Source of the DNA: JAWLEV01 sp046538105 | Lineage (GTDB): Bacteria > Chloroflexota > Anaerolineae > UBA1429 | Length of the DNA stretch: 64,000 bases | Assembly (NCBI GenBank): GCA_046538105.1 | Contig: JBKHJO010000003.1 | Coordinates: 42,484-106,483, forward strand | Reading direction: 5' to 3' | Part shown: piece by piece, positions 33,418 through 42,191 of the stretch | Layout: each line of letters starts with the position of its first letter | Position numbering within the stretch: the stretch's first letter is position 1 | Notes under the pieces: generated by a model | Databases searched by the model: none | What the model saw: only the letters and a program-made list of their open reading frames with translations | Told to the model about the DNA's origin: nothing | Translations under genes and position numbers: made by a program

Positions 33418-33495
33418 AAGAGGATGCCGATGAGTAACAGCCATAAGAGCGCCTGCTGGCGGGATATTATGGCGTCGTGGATAAGGCAAAAGAAT

Positions 33496-34023
33496 CTATA
33501 CCCCATCGTCCCATGGGCCGTATTGAGAGGGTGCGTCGCCCACCGATTCCACTATGCGGGGATACCCGACATCGGGGTCGGCGTCCTCATGGATGGCGTG
33601 AACCCGCACTTTGAAATGCCACTCGTCGCCATAGTCAAAGAGATACAGGAACTCTTTGTCCACTTTTAGGTTCAGCGATTCTATGGTTGTCGTGCGTACG
33701 TCACGAGATTCTTCCGATGCGGCGAGGTTGGTAAGAATCTCTTCGACATCGTCGGTGGTGATGCCCAGACTTTCCAGCATATCCCCTTCTTCCCCAAACA
33801 TATCCAAGACTTCCGAAGCCTCGACGTCCTCCTCGGACGTTTCGGTTTCAAAATCCCATGGACTGCTTCTACGAAGCGGGCGATATTCGCTGTCCCCATC
33901 CCAGGCTCTCCCGCTCATAAAGAAGGAGTAGAGATGGTCGGCGCCCCAATTGTAGGCGTGCTGTATGGCATAGTGCAGGTCTTCTAACGTTTGTTCAGCG
34001 CCTATCTCGACCTTGCGCCACAC
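33496..34023 (-). CDS. Plasmid pRiA4b ORF-3-like protein, probably disrupted by a stop at codon 4
   Basis: The conserved part (WRKVEIGAEQTLEDLHYAIQ, GADHLYSFFMSGRAW, FDYGDEWHFKVRV) identifies the pRiA4b ORF-3-like family, of unknown function and often near mobile DNA. The original start seems to be ATG 34068: it follows AAGGAGG at ideal spacing, and its ATG overlaps the MFS stop as ATGA. But codon 4 is TAA (34059-34057); reading through gives IFHVSIPGTGRVWRKVEI, which fits the family. So either the gene is a fresh pseudogene, or translation restarts at GTG 34023 (the coordinates given), or the stop is a sequence error. Confidence 0.75.
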   Translation of the reverse strand: MWRKVEIGAEQTLEDLHYAIQHAYNWGADHLYSFFMSGRAWDGDSEYRPLRRSSPWDFETETSEEDVEASEVLDMFGEEGDMLESLGITTDDVEEILTNLAASEESRDVRTTTIESLNLKVDKEFLYLFDYGDEWHFKVRVHAIHEDADPDVGYPRIVESVGDAPSQYGPWDDGV

Positions 34024-34064
34024 CCGCCCCGTGCCAGGTATGGAGACGTGAAATATTTAGGTTT

Positions 34065-35318
34065 TCATGATTTCCTCCTTTTATTCCTTTTACTTGATCC
34101 CAACAGATTAGCAGCGAACAGGCCGGCGGCCAGGAATCCGAGGGCCGTTATCCCCAGCATGGGGCGAATACCTATGGCGTCGGCGATGACGCCGCTCGCG
34201 GCAGGCCCCGCGAACATGCCGATGGCATAGACGGATTGATGGATCCCCATGGCCGTGCTACGCTCGGCGTTTTCTACGTGGCGGATACTCATGCCCATGA
34301 GGACGGGGTAATTGGCCCCCTGGGCCAGCCCGATGAGGAATTGGGCGATAAAGATGATAGTCAGATTGGGGGCGAGGGCCGCCACGATTATACCACAGGC
34401 CAAAAGTGTCACCCCGGCAAATACCAACCGCCGGGCACCGACGCGGTTCACGAGGGTCGTGGCTACCAGGTTTCCCAGTGTAAAGACGGCGATATTCATG
34501 CTCAGTAGGGCGCTCAGGGTGTAGCCGGTCGCTCCCAGACTTTTTGCCAGCAGCGGAATGAAGGAGAAGGTCGCCGTCCAGTTTGCGTATTGGCATAGGG
34601 TGCTGATCAGGGTGGGCAGCATGATGTCGCGCCGGGCAAAAAGACCGCCGATGTTCTTAAAGGAGGGACGTTTATGCTCCAGTTCCTTCTCCCTGGTGGG
34701 GATCATCACGAGGGCGGCCAGTGCCGCCGCTCCAGCGGCGAGGAAAAAAGCCAGACTGTATCCCCCCCAGGCGTTGAGTGAGCCCGTCACGCCCGTGGCC
34801 AGCAGCCGGCCCACCGAGCCAACCAGGGTGAGCAGGGAACTGGCGCGCACAGACTCTTTTGGGGGAAAGAGCCCGCTGAACAGCACGATCAGGGGAACCC
34901 AGGTTCCTGCTGAGAGGCCCGTGATGGCTCTGCCGATCAAAAGACCCCTTGCCCCATCGGAGATACCCATAAGCCAGGCTCCCAGGGCCACGAGCCCAAA
35001 CCCGCCTACCACAAAGGGCTTTCTTCTCCCCATCCAGTCCGACACGATGCCCAGGGGCAATCGTATCAGAGCCTGCCACAGTCCGTACATGGAGAGGATG
35101 ATCCCCACCATGGCCAGATTCTCCGTCTTCATCTCTACATAACTTGGCAGGGTGGGCGCATAGAGATAGAGGCCTATCCAATATAAAAAGACGACCACCA
35201 CATAGAGCGTGATCTTGAGTTTCCGGCCTTTTATCTGGGGCGTAACATGGGCCGCCGCCGAATCGGCCATGGCAGCCCCGGGATTAGGTTCGTTCATCGG
35301 CGTTTTCTTATGGCTCAT
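34065..35318 (-). CDS. Major facilitator superfamily transporter
   Basis: 417 residues, 12 membrane helices in two halves. The loop-2 motif GIVSDWMGRRKPFVVGG and the cytoplasmic loop between helices 6 and 7 (REKELEHKRPSFKNIGG) are typical. It probably exports drugs or sugars; the substrate is not readable. It follows the short-chain dehydrogenase by 18 bases and overlaps the pRiA4b-like start by ATGA, so three genes form one unit from the promoter at 36146. Confidence 0.9.
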   Translation of the reverse strand: MSHKKTPMNEPNPGAAMADSAAAHVTPQIKGRKLKITLYVVVVFLYWIGLYLYAPTLPSYVEMKTENLAMVGIILSMYGLWQALIRLPLGIVSDWMGRRKPFVVGGFGLVALGAWLMGISDGARGLLIGRAITGLSAGTWVPLIVLFSGLFPPKESVRASSLLTLVGSVGRLLATGVTGSLNAWGGYSLAFFLAAGAAALAALVMIPTREKELEHKRPSFKNIGGLFARRDIMLPTLISTLCQYANWTATFSFIPLLAKSLGATGYTLSALLSMNIAVFTLGNLVATTLVNRVGARRLVFAGVTLLACGIIVAALAPNLTIIFIAQFLIGLAQGANYPVLMGMSIRHVENAERSTAMGIHQSVYAIGMFAGPAASGVIADAIGIRPMLGITALGFLAAGLFAANLLGSSKRNKRRKS

Positions 35319-35336
35319 ACGGTAGCGTGGGGTCTT

Positions 35337-36101
35337 TTAGCGGCTCAACCAGCCGCCATCCACGGGATAGATGGTGCCATGACAATAATCGGAGGCCTCT
35401 GAGGCCAAAAAGACGGCGGCCCCCTTGAGATCCTCCGGCGTGCCCCACCGATCCGCCGGGATACGGGCCAGGATGGCCGGATTGCGCTCGGGGTCCTTTT
35501 CCAGAACAGCCGTCAGTTTGGTGAGCATATATCCTGGGGCGATGGCGTTCACGTTGACATTCTGGCTCGCCAGTTCGTTGGCCATGGCCCGGGTCACGCC
35601 AGCCACCCCGTGTTTGGAGGCTGTATAGGAGGGCACGCCGAGGCCACCCTGGTAGGAGAGCATGGAGGCCACGTTGATGATCTTTCCAGCACCCTGCTCG
35701 ACGAAATAGCGGGCTGCCGCTTGAGAGAGGAACATGAGGCTTGTGAGGTTTATCTTTAACACTCTGTTCCAAGCCTCCTCGGAACACTCCAGGGTGGGCT
35801 CTCGCGCGATGGCGCCGGCCACGTTCACCAGGATGTCGAGGCCACCCATGGCTTCCACGGTATCCTGGACGAGATCCCGGAGGTCCTTGGCGCTGGCTTT
35901 ATATAGATCGAAGGGGATGTGGAGAAAGCGGCGCCCAAGGGCCTCAATCTCCTCCGCCGTCTCTGCACAGGAACTGCGGGAGATGCCCACCACGTCGGCT
36001 CCTGCCTCCGCCAGTCCGATGGCTATCCCCTGACCCAAGCCGCGACTGGTCCCCGTCACCAGGGCTACTTTATCGTCCAGTTTGAATTTGTCGAGTATCA
36101 T
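35337..36101 (-). CDS. Short-chain dehydrogenase/reductase (gluconate/2-deoxy-gluconate dehydrogenase-like)
   Basis: 254 residues. Classical SDR: VTGTSRGLGQGIA binds NAD(P), NVASM carries the catalytic Ser, YTASKHG the Tyr and Lys, and the C-terminal PVDGGWLSR is typical of the FabG/KduD branch. Relatives oxidise or reduce sugar acids, consistent with the dehydratases around. ATG 36101 follows AAAGGAGAAACATTC. Confidence 0.9.
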   Translation of the reverse strand: MILDKFKLDDKVALVTGTSRGLGQGIAIGLAEAGADVVGISRSSCAETAEEIEALGRRFLHIPFDLYKASAKDLRDLVQDTVEAMGGLDILVNVAGAIAREPTLECSEEAWNRVLKINLTSLMFLSQAAARYFVEQGAGKIINVASMLSYQGGLGVPSYTASKHGVAGVTRAMANELASQNVNVNAIAPGYMLTKLTAVLEKDPERNPAILARIPADRWGTPEDLKGAAVFLASEASDYCHGTIYPVDGGWLSR

Positions 36102-36145
36102 GAATGTTTCTCCTTTGGTTCTTTACGTCAGTTGAAACTTGGTCT

Positions 36146-36174
36146 ATTTTACTGCAAGTGCCCCCGTCTGACAA
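36146..36174 (-). promoter_or_regulatory. Predicted promoter of the SDR-MFS unit
   Basis: TTGTCA (36174-36169), a 17-base spacer and TAAAAT (36151-36146), 45 bases upstream of ATG 36101. Confidence 0.6.
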
Positions 36175-36351
36175 TCGTTCCGTGTTCCCAGGGGCATGAG
36201 AAGCGGATGTGGGTTGGGAGAAGGGACTGTGCCCCTTTTACCTGAGGGGCGGCCTGATGCTGATGAGGAGGTGCGGACGCGATGCTTGGTGCGGAAGCGC
36301 GAATTTGCGCGCGGTTTCGTATGATGTGCTATCTGCCCGATGAAAAAATCT

Positions 36352-37704
36352 CTAATCCGTCTCTATCTGGGCATAGTCCTGGCCCAGGATGATACGGATA
36401 TCGGCGTCATAGCGACCTTCTTTTTGGGAAGCCTCTTGAGGATCCACCCCTAGAACGGAGGAGAGGGCATCCGTCGCGTAGGGGTTGTCACCATAGAGGA
36501 CAAATTTCGTTTTCTCGTGGTCCAGCCGTTCGGCGGTCTCATAGCGTATCACATTGAATCCTCGCGCCGTCAGAAGGCTTTTTGTTCTCTTTGCCAGGTC
36601 GGGCACGAGGGTGCCGTTTTGCAGTACGATACGGGCCTCCTTGACCTCCGGACGAGACTCTGACGGGCTGGACGTCGGCGCCTCCGAGGGGACGGGGGAA
36701 GGAAAGAGTTCCTTTACCAGTTCCTGTACCTTGTCCCAGTCGGCCACTTCCACCACCCAGTTCTCTGGTGTGACCACCGTGGTGGTCATAGAATCATCGA
36801 GTACGGCCTGTTCGATGTTGGAGCGATCGATGCGTTTCGCTATCTTGGCCAGGGCGAGCATCTCTTCGAGGGTCAGATCCGTTTTCACCGTATCGCCGGC
36901 CACCTCGATCAATTTGGGAATACGCGATACGGGCATATCCAGGCTCAGTACCTTATCTCGCACGGCCATGATGACAGCCTGTTGACGTCTCATGCGGTCA
37001 AAGTCACTATTGCCATGTCGTGAACGGGCGTACTGTAACGCGGTCTCCCCGTCCATCTGTTGGAGGCCGGCGGGAATATCCACGACCATCGTCCCACGAT
37101 TGCCGTCGGGATATTCGGGGTCATAGATCGCCTTTTCCACGTCGATGGTTATGCCCCCGATCTCGTCTATTATCTTTTCAAAACCGCTAAAGTTGATCCG
37201 TATATAGTGGTGCACGGGGACCCCGAATGTTTGGGAGACGGTCTTTTTTGCCAAGGCCACGCCGCTGCCGGGATAATCGTGGCGGTCTCCCAAAAAATGG
37301 GCCGTGTTGATGCGGGTCTCTCCAAATCCGGGGACGGATGTCCACAGGTCGCGGGGGATGGAGAGTATGGCAGCCGAGTCAGTGGCGGGATCGATGGAGA
37401 GGAGGATCATGGTGTCGGTGCGCCAGGGACCGGTCTCGTCGTTCCGCTGATCGATGCCCAAGAAGAGGATGTTTATTCGCTCTCTTTCCTCGACCACGTC
37501 GGGGAGTTCCTCTTCTGGCGTACCTCCCACCGTCGTACCCGCCTGAACGTTTGGAGAGGAAAAGGGCGGCGTCGCGCGGGCTGTGAGGGCTCGCACGGTA
37601 GAGAAAAAGAGATAGCCAGAATAAAAGGCGCCCGCTATGAGAAGAACTATTAAAAGGGTAGCCAGTGCCGCCTTCAAGTCCCGTTTTTTCAAAATTTGAA
37701 ACAC
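36352..37704 (-). CDS. LytR-CpsA-Psr (LCP) family cell-envelope ligase with LytR_C domain
   Basis: 450 residues. A membrane helix at about 13-33, an LCP domain (about 75-245: NILFLGIDQR, WRTDTMILLSIDP, SIPRDLW, LQYARSRHGNSDFDRMRRQQ) and a C-terminal LytR_C domain after a Pro/Ser linker (VLQNGTLVPDLAKRTKSLL). LCP enzymes attach polyprenyl-linked polymers to the wall or to surface protein; this may use the polymers made by the Wzz/kinase unit. GTG 37704 follows GAGG. The Arg residues that bind pyrophosphate are present. Confidence 0.93.
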   Translation of the reverse strand: MFQILKKRDLKAALATLLIVLLIAGAFYSGYLFFSTVRALTARATPPFSSPNVQAGTTVGGTPEEELPDVVEERERINILFLGIDQRNDETGPWRTDTMILLSIDPATDSAAILSIPRDLWTSVPGFGETRINTAHFLGDRHDYPGSGVALAKKTVSQTFGVPVHHYIRINFSGFEKIIDEIGGITIDVEKAIYDPEYPDGNRGTMVVDIPAGLQQMDGETALQYARSRHGNSDFDRMRRQQAVIMAVRDKVLSLDMPVSRIPKLIEVAGDTVKTDLTLEEMLALAKIAKRIDRSNIEQAVLDDSMTTTVVTPENWVVEVADWDKVQELVKELFPSPVPSEAPTSSPSESRPEVKEARIVLQNGTLVPDLAKRTKSLLTARGFNVIRYETAERLDHEKTKFVLYGDNPYATDALSSVLGVDPQEASQKEGRYDADIRIILGQDYAQIETD

Positions 37705-37737
37705 ATTGACCTCAGTTTACCTCGCCTAACTTATGAC

Positions 37738-37765
37738 ATTATAACATGTGGGCGCTCTTTGACAA
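37738..37765 (-). promoter_or_regulatory. Predicted promoter of the LCP gene
   Basis: TTGTCA (37765-37760), a 16-base spacer and TATAAT (37743-37738), 34 bases from GTG 37704. Confidence 0.65.
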
Positions 37766-37786
37766 ATCTTCTGTGCCGCCGCAGAC

Positions 37787-37831
37787 CCTTTCTCAGGGGG
37801 TTCCTGCAGTTCCCCTGAGAAAGGAGTTTTT
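37787..37831 (+). terminator. Thirteen-base hairpin with plus-strand T-tract
   Basis: CCTTTCTCAGGGG (37787-37799) pairs perfectly with 37812-37824, then AGTTTTT. The T-tract fits plus-strand transcription, yet both flanking genes are on the minus strand, so it may stop antisense transcription or act only as a hairpin after the creatininase-family gene. Confidence 0.55.
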
Positions 37832-37878
37832 GTGCTCGATTCTGTGTCACAAAGTAGAAGGGACACGAGTAGTGGAGC

Positions 37879-38598
37879 TCACTCGGCGCGTTGGATGCCC
37901 ACCACCTTTTTGCCCGGCCTGGTGGCCATGTCGCGCAGTAACGCCGCCACCGCTTTCGCGCCCGCCTGCAGTATGCGTTCTCCCTTCTCAGCAGAACCCG
38001 GATAGGCGTCGCTGATATTCTCCACCAGTTCGTATTCTTTTTCGTGTACAGAGTCCGGTGCCAGGGCCAGGATGGCAGACGTCTCCGCCTCGCCGGCGTG
38101 GCCGATGGTATGACAGGGACCCTCGCATATGGCATCGATCTCTTCCTGCATGAGATCGAACCAACTGCAGGCTTCCACCTGCATACCAAGGGTGTGCTTC
38201 AATTCCAGAGCGGCGGCTCTGATGGTGTCGCCATTTCCACCATGCCCGCTCAGGATCAGGATTCGCTCGAAGCCCTGGGCGGCGATCGATTCACAGATAT
38301 CCCGCAACATATTTATCACGGTGACCACACGCAGGGTGATCGTCCCGTTGTGGACCATGTGGTGCGGGGAGATGCCAAAGGGGATGACGCGCGTCACCAG
38401 CACGGGTACGTCGTCCAGGCTGCGGGCCGCCTCTGCCGCCACGTACTCTACCGTGCGGCAGTCGGTGTCCACGGGAAGGTGATGGCCGTGCTGTTCCGTG
38501 GAGGCAATGGGCACCACGATCACGGTGCCGCGCTCCGCCCAATCCGAGAACTCGTTGCGCGTGTGCTCCGTCCACAGCACTTTTTGTAGAGGTTTCAT
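37879..38598 (-). CDS. Creatininase/creatinine amidohydrolase family protein
   Basis: 239 residues of the creatininase superfamily, metal-dependent hydrolases that open cyclic amides or act on formamides. VPIASTEQHGHHLPVDTDC, ILSGHGGNGDTIRAA and GHAGEAETS are the metal and signature motifs. ATG 38598 follows GGAGTCAATCTC. It is the last gene of the catabolic cluster, separated from the preceding dehydratase by a 19-base inverted repeat. It probably hydrolyses an amide intermediate; substrate unknown. Confidence 0.9.
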   Translation of the reverse strand: MKPLQKVLWTEHTRNEFSDWAERGTVIVVPIASTEQHGHHLPVDTDCRTVEYVAAEAARSLDDVPVLVTRVIPFGISPHHMVHNGTITLRVVTVINMLRDICESIAAQGFERILILSGHGGNGDTIRAAALELKHTLGMQVEACSWFDLMQEEIDAICEGPCHTIGHAGEAETSAILALAPDSVHEKEYELVENISDAYPGSAEKGERILQAGAKAVAALLRDMATRPGKKVVGIQRAE

Positions 38599-38659
38599 GA
38601 GATTGACTCCTTGTCAATTGTTGGGTATTTTGGAAAAGGGCAGTGAGAAGGGATAAGGA

Positions 38660-38700
38660 ACGTATATTGTGGTTGTGCAAGGCACAACCACAATATACGT
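38660..38700. repeat. Perfect 19-base inverted repeat
   Basis: ACGTATATTGTGGTTGTGC at 38660-38678 and its complement at 38682-38700 around a 3-base loop, 11 bases after the dehydratase stop and 62 before the next start. It could be a terminator, an mRNA stabiliser, or an operator for the creatininase-family gene; the arms are AT-balanced, unlike the GC-rich terminators elsewhere. Confidence 0.85.
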
Positions 38701-38711
38701 CAATTCACTGG

Positions 38712-40001
38712 CTATTCGCGCAGCGGGGCCTCTTCCACGCGTGCCTTCAACTTCTCCCACTCGGGGCTACCGTCGTCGGGGATGATCTCCAGGCGCACGC
38801 CCTGGCTAAAGAGGGGCTGGTTCCCCGCGGAAAAGTCGTCCCATACACCCCGATTCCCCAGTTTGTAGGGCGTGGAAGTGCCCTTTTTGCCCACAGGATA
38901 GACGACGCTGGCCCCCGAGGGCCAGACGACGCGGTAGAGATTGCGGGGCGGTGGCGGCGCATAACCCTCCTCCACCTCATAACGGGCGATGGCCTCCTGA
39001 TCCAGTTCCACGCCGATGCCCGGAGCCTCGGGCACATGCGCATAGCCCTCGCGTACCTCTATACGCTCCTGGAGCAGATCATCCTCATAGATCTCGTGGC
39101 AGGTGATGGCCGGCCAGCGGGCCTGGGGCAGGGTAGCCGCAAAGTGCAGCATGAACGCCGTGGTCATGCCCGTGCCCACCATCTGCAGCCAGAAGGGTTT
39201 GTTCATCTGCTCGGTCACGGCGGCCTGCTTGCGGATGCGGTTTGCACCGCCGCCCACCACAAAGCCGTCGCAGACCTCCTCGCGCAAGGTGGTCTCGATG
39301 GGAGGATTGCCATAGTGCATGGCGATGGGCAGGTTCACCTTACGGCGAAGCAGTCTATTCCCCTCCACATCCTCCTGGGGGATGGGCGACTCAAAGATGG
39401 CCATGCCGGGGATCTGTTCCAGGCGCTGCAGGTAGGGAACCGCCTTGCCCGTGTTCAGAAGCAGGCCGTTAAAGTCGGCGTCAAAGCAAAAATCGCCGGG
39501 CGCGATGTCGGCGAGGGTCTCGATCTGCGCGGCAAAGTCTCGCCAGGGGCGCGCCTTGAGTTTGGCGCTCCTGTAACCCAGGCTCAGGGCCTCCCGTATC
39601 TCCTGGGCCCAGTCGTCGGTGGACATATCGTTGGACCACCAGGAGACGGGGCACCAATCGCGAACCTTGGGACCCATCAGTTTATGGCAGGGCATTCCCA
39701 GGGCCTTTCCCGCCAGGTCCCACAGGGCCATCTGGAGCCCCGCGCCCAGGTCGTCGTCCCACAGGAATTTGTAGGGCGACTCACCCTTGACACGCTCTAT
39801 CTGCTCCTCGGGAACCTGGCTCCACGTATAGTAGACCATGGTCTCACCGTAGCCCACCAGATCCGAATTCGTCCGCATCTCCAGGATCTCAAAGACGGTC
39901 CAGTCCCAGTTCTCCCGTGTCAGATGGCGGGCATGGCGCTCCTTCAGGGGGACAGAGACCCATCTCTTCTCTATCTCTTCGATGATCAACTCGTCAGTCA
40001 T
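38712..40001 (-). CDS. Enolase-superfamily enzyme (mandelate racemase/glucarate dehydratase-like)
   Basis: 429 residues. GLQMALWDLAGKALGMPCHKLMG is the typical helix joining cap and barrel. SAKLKARPW holds the K-x-K catalytic lysines; metal ligands fall in FCFDADFN, IFESPIP and a later segment (CDGFVVGGG). The C-terminal 60 residues (from YAPPPPRNLYRVVWPSGASV) form an extra tail not usual in the family. The start overlaps the amidohydrolase stop (ATGA), so both are coupled. Probably dehydrates an acid-sugar intermediate. Confidence 0.85.
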   Translation of the reverse strand: MTDELIIEEIEKRWVSVPLKERHARHLTRENWDWTVFEILEMRTNSDLVGYGETMVYYTWSQVPEEQIERVKGESPYKFLWDDDLGAGLQMALWDLAGKALGMPCHKLMGPKVRDWCPVSWWSNDMSTDDWAQEIREALSLGYRSAKLKARPWRDFAAQIETLADIAPGDFCFDADFNGLLLNTGKAVPYLQRLEQIPGMAIFESPIPQEDVEGNRLLRRKVNLPIAMHYGNPPIETTLREEVCDGFVVGGGANRIRKQAAVTEQMNKPFWLQMVGTGMTTAFMLHFAATLPQARWPAITCHEIYEDDLLQERIEVREGYAHVPEAPGIGVELDQEAIARYEVEEGYAPPPPRNLYRVVWPSGASVVYPVGKKGTSTPYKLGNRGVWDDFSAGNQPLFSQGVRLEIIPDDGSPEWEKLKARVEEAPLRE

Positions 40002-41143
40002 TTATCTTTCCTTTCATAGATGATCTTTCCGTTGTGTATGGTCATCTCGCACGTCAGTTGCCTGGTGCCCTCCAGGGTCTCGCGGCGGCTGTCATAGAAG
40101 GTGAAGGAGCCCTCGTCCAGCCTCAGCAAGGCCAGATCGGCGGGCGCGCCCGGTGCCAGCGTGCCCAGTTCTTTCTCGCCGATGGCGCGGGCCGGATTGA
40201 TGGTGACCCTCTGGAGGGTTTCCTCCAAAGAGAGCCCCAGGTTAAGGAATTTGCTCATGGTGGTGAGGAGGTCCTTGACCACCTGTTCTGTATTGGCGGC
40301 ATAGACGTCCGTGCTGATGCTGTCGGGCAAAAAGTCCTGTTCCATGGCCCTGCGGGCCACGTGGAAGGTGAAACTTCCCGCCCCATGTCCCAGATCAAAG
40401 ATGACGCCCCGCTCCCGAGCCTCCCAGACAGAAGATTTGATCACGCCCTCCTCGTCGAGGATGCCCTGATCGTAGGGCGTATAGGTGTGTGTCACGATGT
40501 CGCCGGGGCGCAATAGGGCAAGGATATCAGAGATTTCCGGGGGCTTTACCGAGACGTGCACGGCCACGGGGAGTCCAACGGCCTGGCCGGCCTGCACCGC
40601 CGCCCGTATCCCTTCCAGGACGGGCTCGTTCACCATGGCGGAGGTGCCAAATACCTTGATCCCTCGGATATAGTCGCGGTGCTCCTCGATCATCTTCACA
40701 GTATCCTGGACGTCTATATACTCGCTGTAATGTTCCTCATAGTAAGGCGTGTGGATGGCTATGGTACCCAGAGAGGCGATGTTGATGAATTCATACAGCC
40801 TGACGGCACTCTTTTCCAGGATGCGATCTCTATACCAGGGAAAGGTGAAGGCGCCGGTGCTTCCCATGTCCACGGCGGTGGTCACACCTGAGGAGGGACA
40901 TACTTTTTCTGGATAGACCACCTGTCGATGGATCTCAAAGCCCAGATGGGTGTGCAGGTCGATGAGGCCGGGAACGACCATCGCCTCCCCGGCGTCGAGG
41001 ACGCGTTCGGCCTGATCGGCGTCTATACTCGGCGCCACGGAGGCGATCTTATTCTGCGATATGGCGACGTCCCATCCGCTTTGGAAACCCCGCTCGGGTA
41101 TGAAAACCTCGCCGTCCCTTATTAATAGGTCGTACAGGGACAT
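39998..41143 (-). CDS. Amidohydrolase/dihydroorotase-like metallohydrolase (EF_0837-like)
   Basis: 381 residues of the amidohydrolase superfamily. Metal motif GLIDLHTHLG, a probable carbamylated Lys in GIKVFGTSA, then HVSVKPP, VTHTYTP and the final Asp in SISTDVYA. In other bacteria EF_0837-type enzymes accompany a SelA-like PLP protein and hydrolyse an N-acyl or cyclic amide; here that PLP gene is 7 kb upstream in the same cluster. ATG 41143 follows AAAGGAGTTTAAGC. Its stop overlaps the next start. Confidence 0.87.
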   Translation of the reverse strand: MSLYDLLIRDGEVFIPERGFQSGWDVAISQNKIASVAPSIDADQAERVLDAGEAMVVPGLIDLHTHLGFEIHRQVVYPEKVCPSSGVTTAVDMGSTGAFTFPWYRDRILEKSAVRLYEFINIASLGTIAIHTPYYEEHYSEYIDVQDTVKMIEEHRDYIRGIKVFGTSAMVNEPVLEGIRAAVQAGQAVGLPVAVHVSVKPPEISDILALLRPGDIVTHTYTPYDQGILDEEGVIKSSVWEARERGVIFDLGHGAGSFTFHVARRAMEQDFLPDSISTDVYAANTEQVVKDLLTTMSKFLNLGLSLEETLQRVTINPARAIGEKELGTLAPGAPADLALLRLDEGSFTFYDSRRETLEGTRQLTCEMTIHNGKIIYERKDK

Positions 41144-41197
41144 GGCTTAAACTCCTTTGTTTCTGTTATCATTGGTTGTGGAAAAAAGCAGGTTAGA

Positions 41198-41299
41198 GAC
41201 CCTAAGGGTTTTGACAGACTCTTTTTTTTTCTTTTCTAGAACGCATCAAAGGCTTGACAAAGGGAAATCGAGCCTTCTGCCTGCTAAACCCTTAGGGTC
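41198..41299. repeat. 102-base intergenic segment bounded by 14-base inverted repeats
   Basis: GACCCTAAGGGTTT at 41198-41211 and its exact complement at 41286-41299. Each arm also contains the small palindrome ACCCTAAGGGT. It lies between the amidohydrolase gene and the RidA gene. The segment resembles the 101-base one at 46878-46978 in length and placement but not in sequence. Confidence 0.8.
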
Positions 41300-41310
41300 G
41301 ATATGTTCTC

Positions 41311-41688
41311 CTAGGCGAGGGCGATGACTTCTACTTCAATAAGGGCGCCCTCCATGGCGATCTGCGCGCCCACCGTGGTACGCGCTGGCGGATCCTCAGG
41401 AAAGTATTCCTTAAAGACCTTGTTCCAGCCCTGAAAATCCCGCGCCGCCTCGGTCAGGTAGCAGTTCAACTTGAAGACCTTGTCCCAGGAGGAACCGGCG
41501 GCCTCCAGAACCTCGCCCAGGTTCTCCATGGCCTGACGGGCCTGGGATTCGATGTCATCGCCCGCCAGTTCGCCGTCCTTGGCTCCGGCCGATCCCGAGA
41601 CATAGATGACGTCGCCCACGCGCACGCCCGGTGCAATGACCATCTTTTCTATGTCCGTTCCTTCCGTCAGAATCAGTTCCTTTTCCAT
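41311..41688 (-). CDS. RidA family deaminase (copy 2)
   Basis: 125 residues. RidA proteins hydrolyse reactive enamine/imine intermediates released by PLP enzymes. The conserved Arg is in PPARTTVGA and the loop APGVRVGDVIYVSGSAG is standard. About 60% identical by eye to the copy at 41730-42110, so a tandem duplication. ATG 41688 follows AGAGGAGGCATC. Neighbour of a D-serine dehydratase-like enzyme, a natural source of such intermediates. Confidence 0.93.
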   Translation of the reverse strand: MEKELILTEGTDIEKMVIAPGVRVGDVIYVSGSAGAKDGELAGDDIESQARQAMENLGEVLEAAGSSWDKVFKLNCYLTEAARDFQGWNKVFKEYFPEDPPARTTVGAQIAMEGALIEVEVIALA

Positions 41689-41729
41689 GATGCCTCCTCT
41701 ACTCGTTTGCTATAGTTCTCAACAATTCT

Positions 41730-42110
41730 TTAGCCTAGCGCGATCAGTTCCACTTCCAGGAGCCACTCCTCCCGTAGGAGGGAGGCGCCCACGGTCGTGC
41801 GCGCCGGTGGATCCTCGGGGAAATACTCTTTAAAGACTGTGTTCCAGCCCTGAAAATCCCTTGCCGGATGGGTCAGATAGCAGTTTACCTTGACCACCCT
41901 GTCCCACCAAGTGCCCGCGGCTTCCAACATCTCGCCCAGATTCTCAAAGGCCTGGCGCGCCTGCGATTCGATATCGGTACCGGGAATGTTGCCTTCTTTG
42001 TCGATACCCGCCGATCCCGAGGTGTAGACCAGGTCTCCCACGCGCACTGCAGGCGAGAAGGTCATGGTCTCTGGATCGGTGCCCTCGGTAAGAATGATCT
42101 CTTTTTCCAT
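41730..42110 (-). CDS. RidA family deaminase (copy 1)
   Basis: 126 residues, the first of a tandem pair. PPARTTVGA carries the active Arg; FSPAVRVGDLVYTSGSAG is the substrate loop. Lies 81 bases after the D-serine dehydratase-like gene and 41 before copy 2. ATG 42110 follows GGAGGTAACG. Two divergent copies suggest distinct imine substrates or a hetero-trimer (inference). Confidence 0.93.
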   Translation of the reverse strand: MEKEIILTEGTDPETMTFSPAVRVGDLVYTSGSAGIDKEGNIPGTDIESQARQAFENLGEMLEAAGTWWDRVVKVNCYLTHPARDFQGWNTVFKEYFPEDPPARTTVGASLLREEWLLEVELIALG

Positions 42111-42191
42111 CGTTACCTCCTTCAGACCTAAACAAACACTCTACTTTGTCCGCTTGGCCCGCTGTGTGATCGGGGGCTGTCTCTCCGTATA

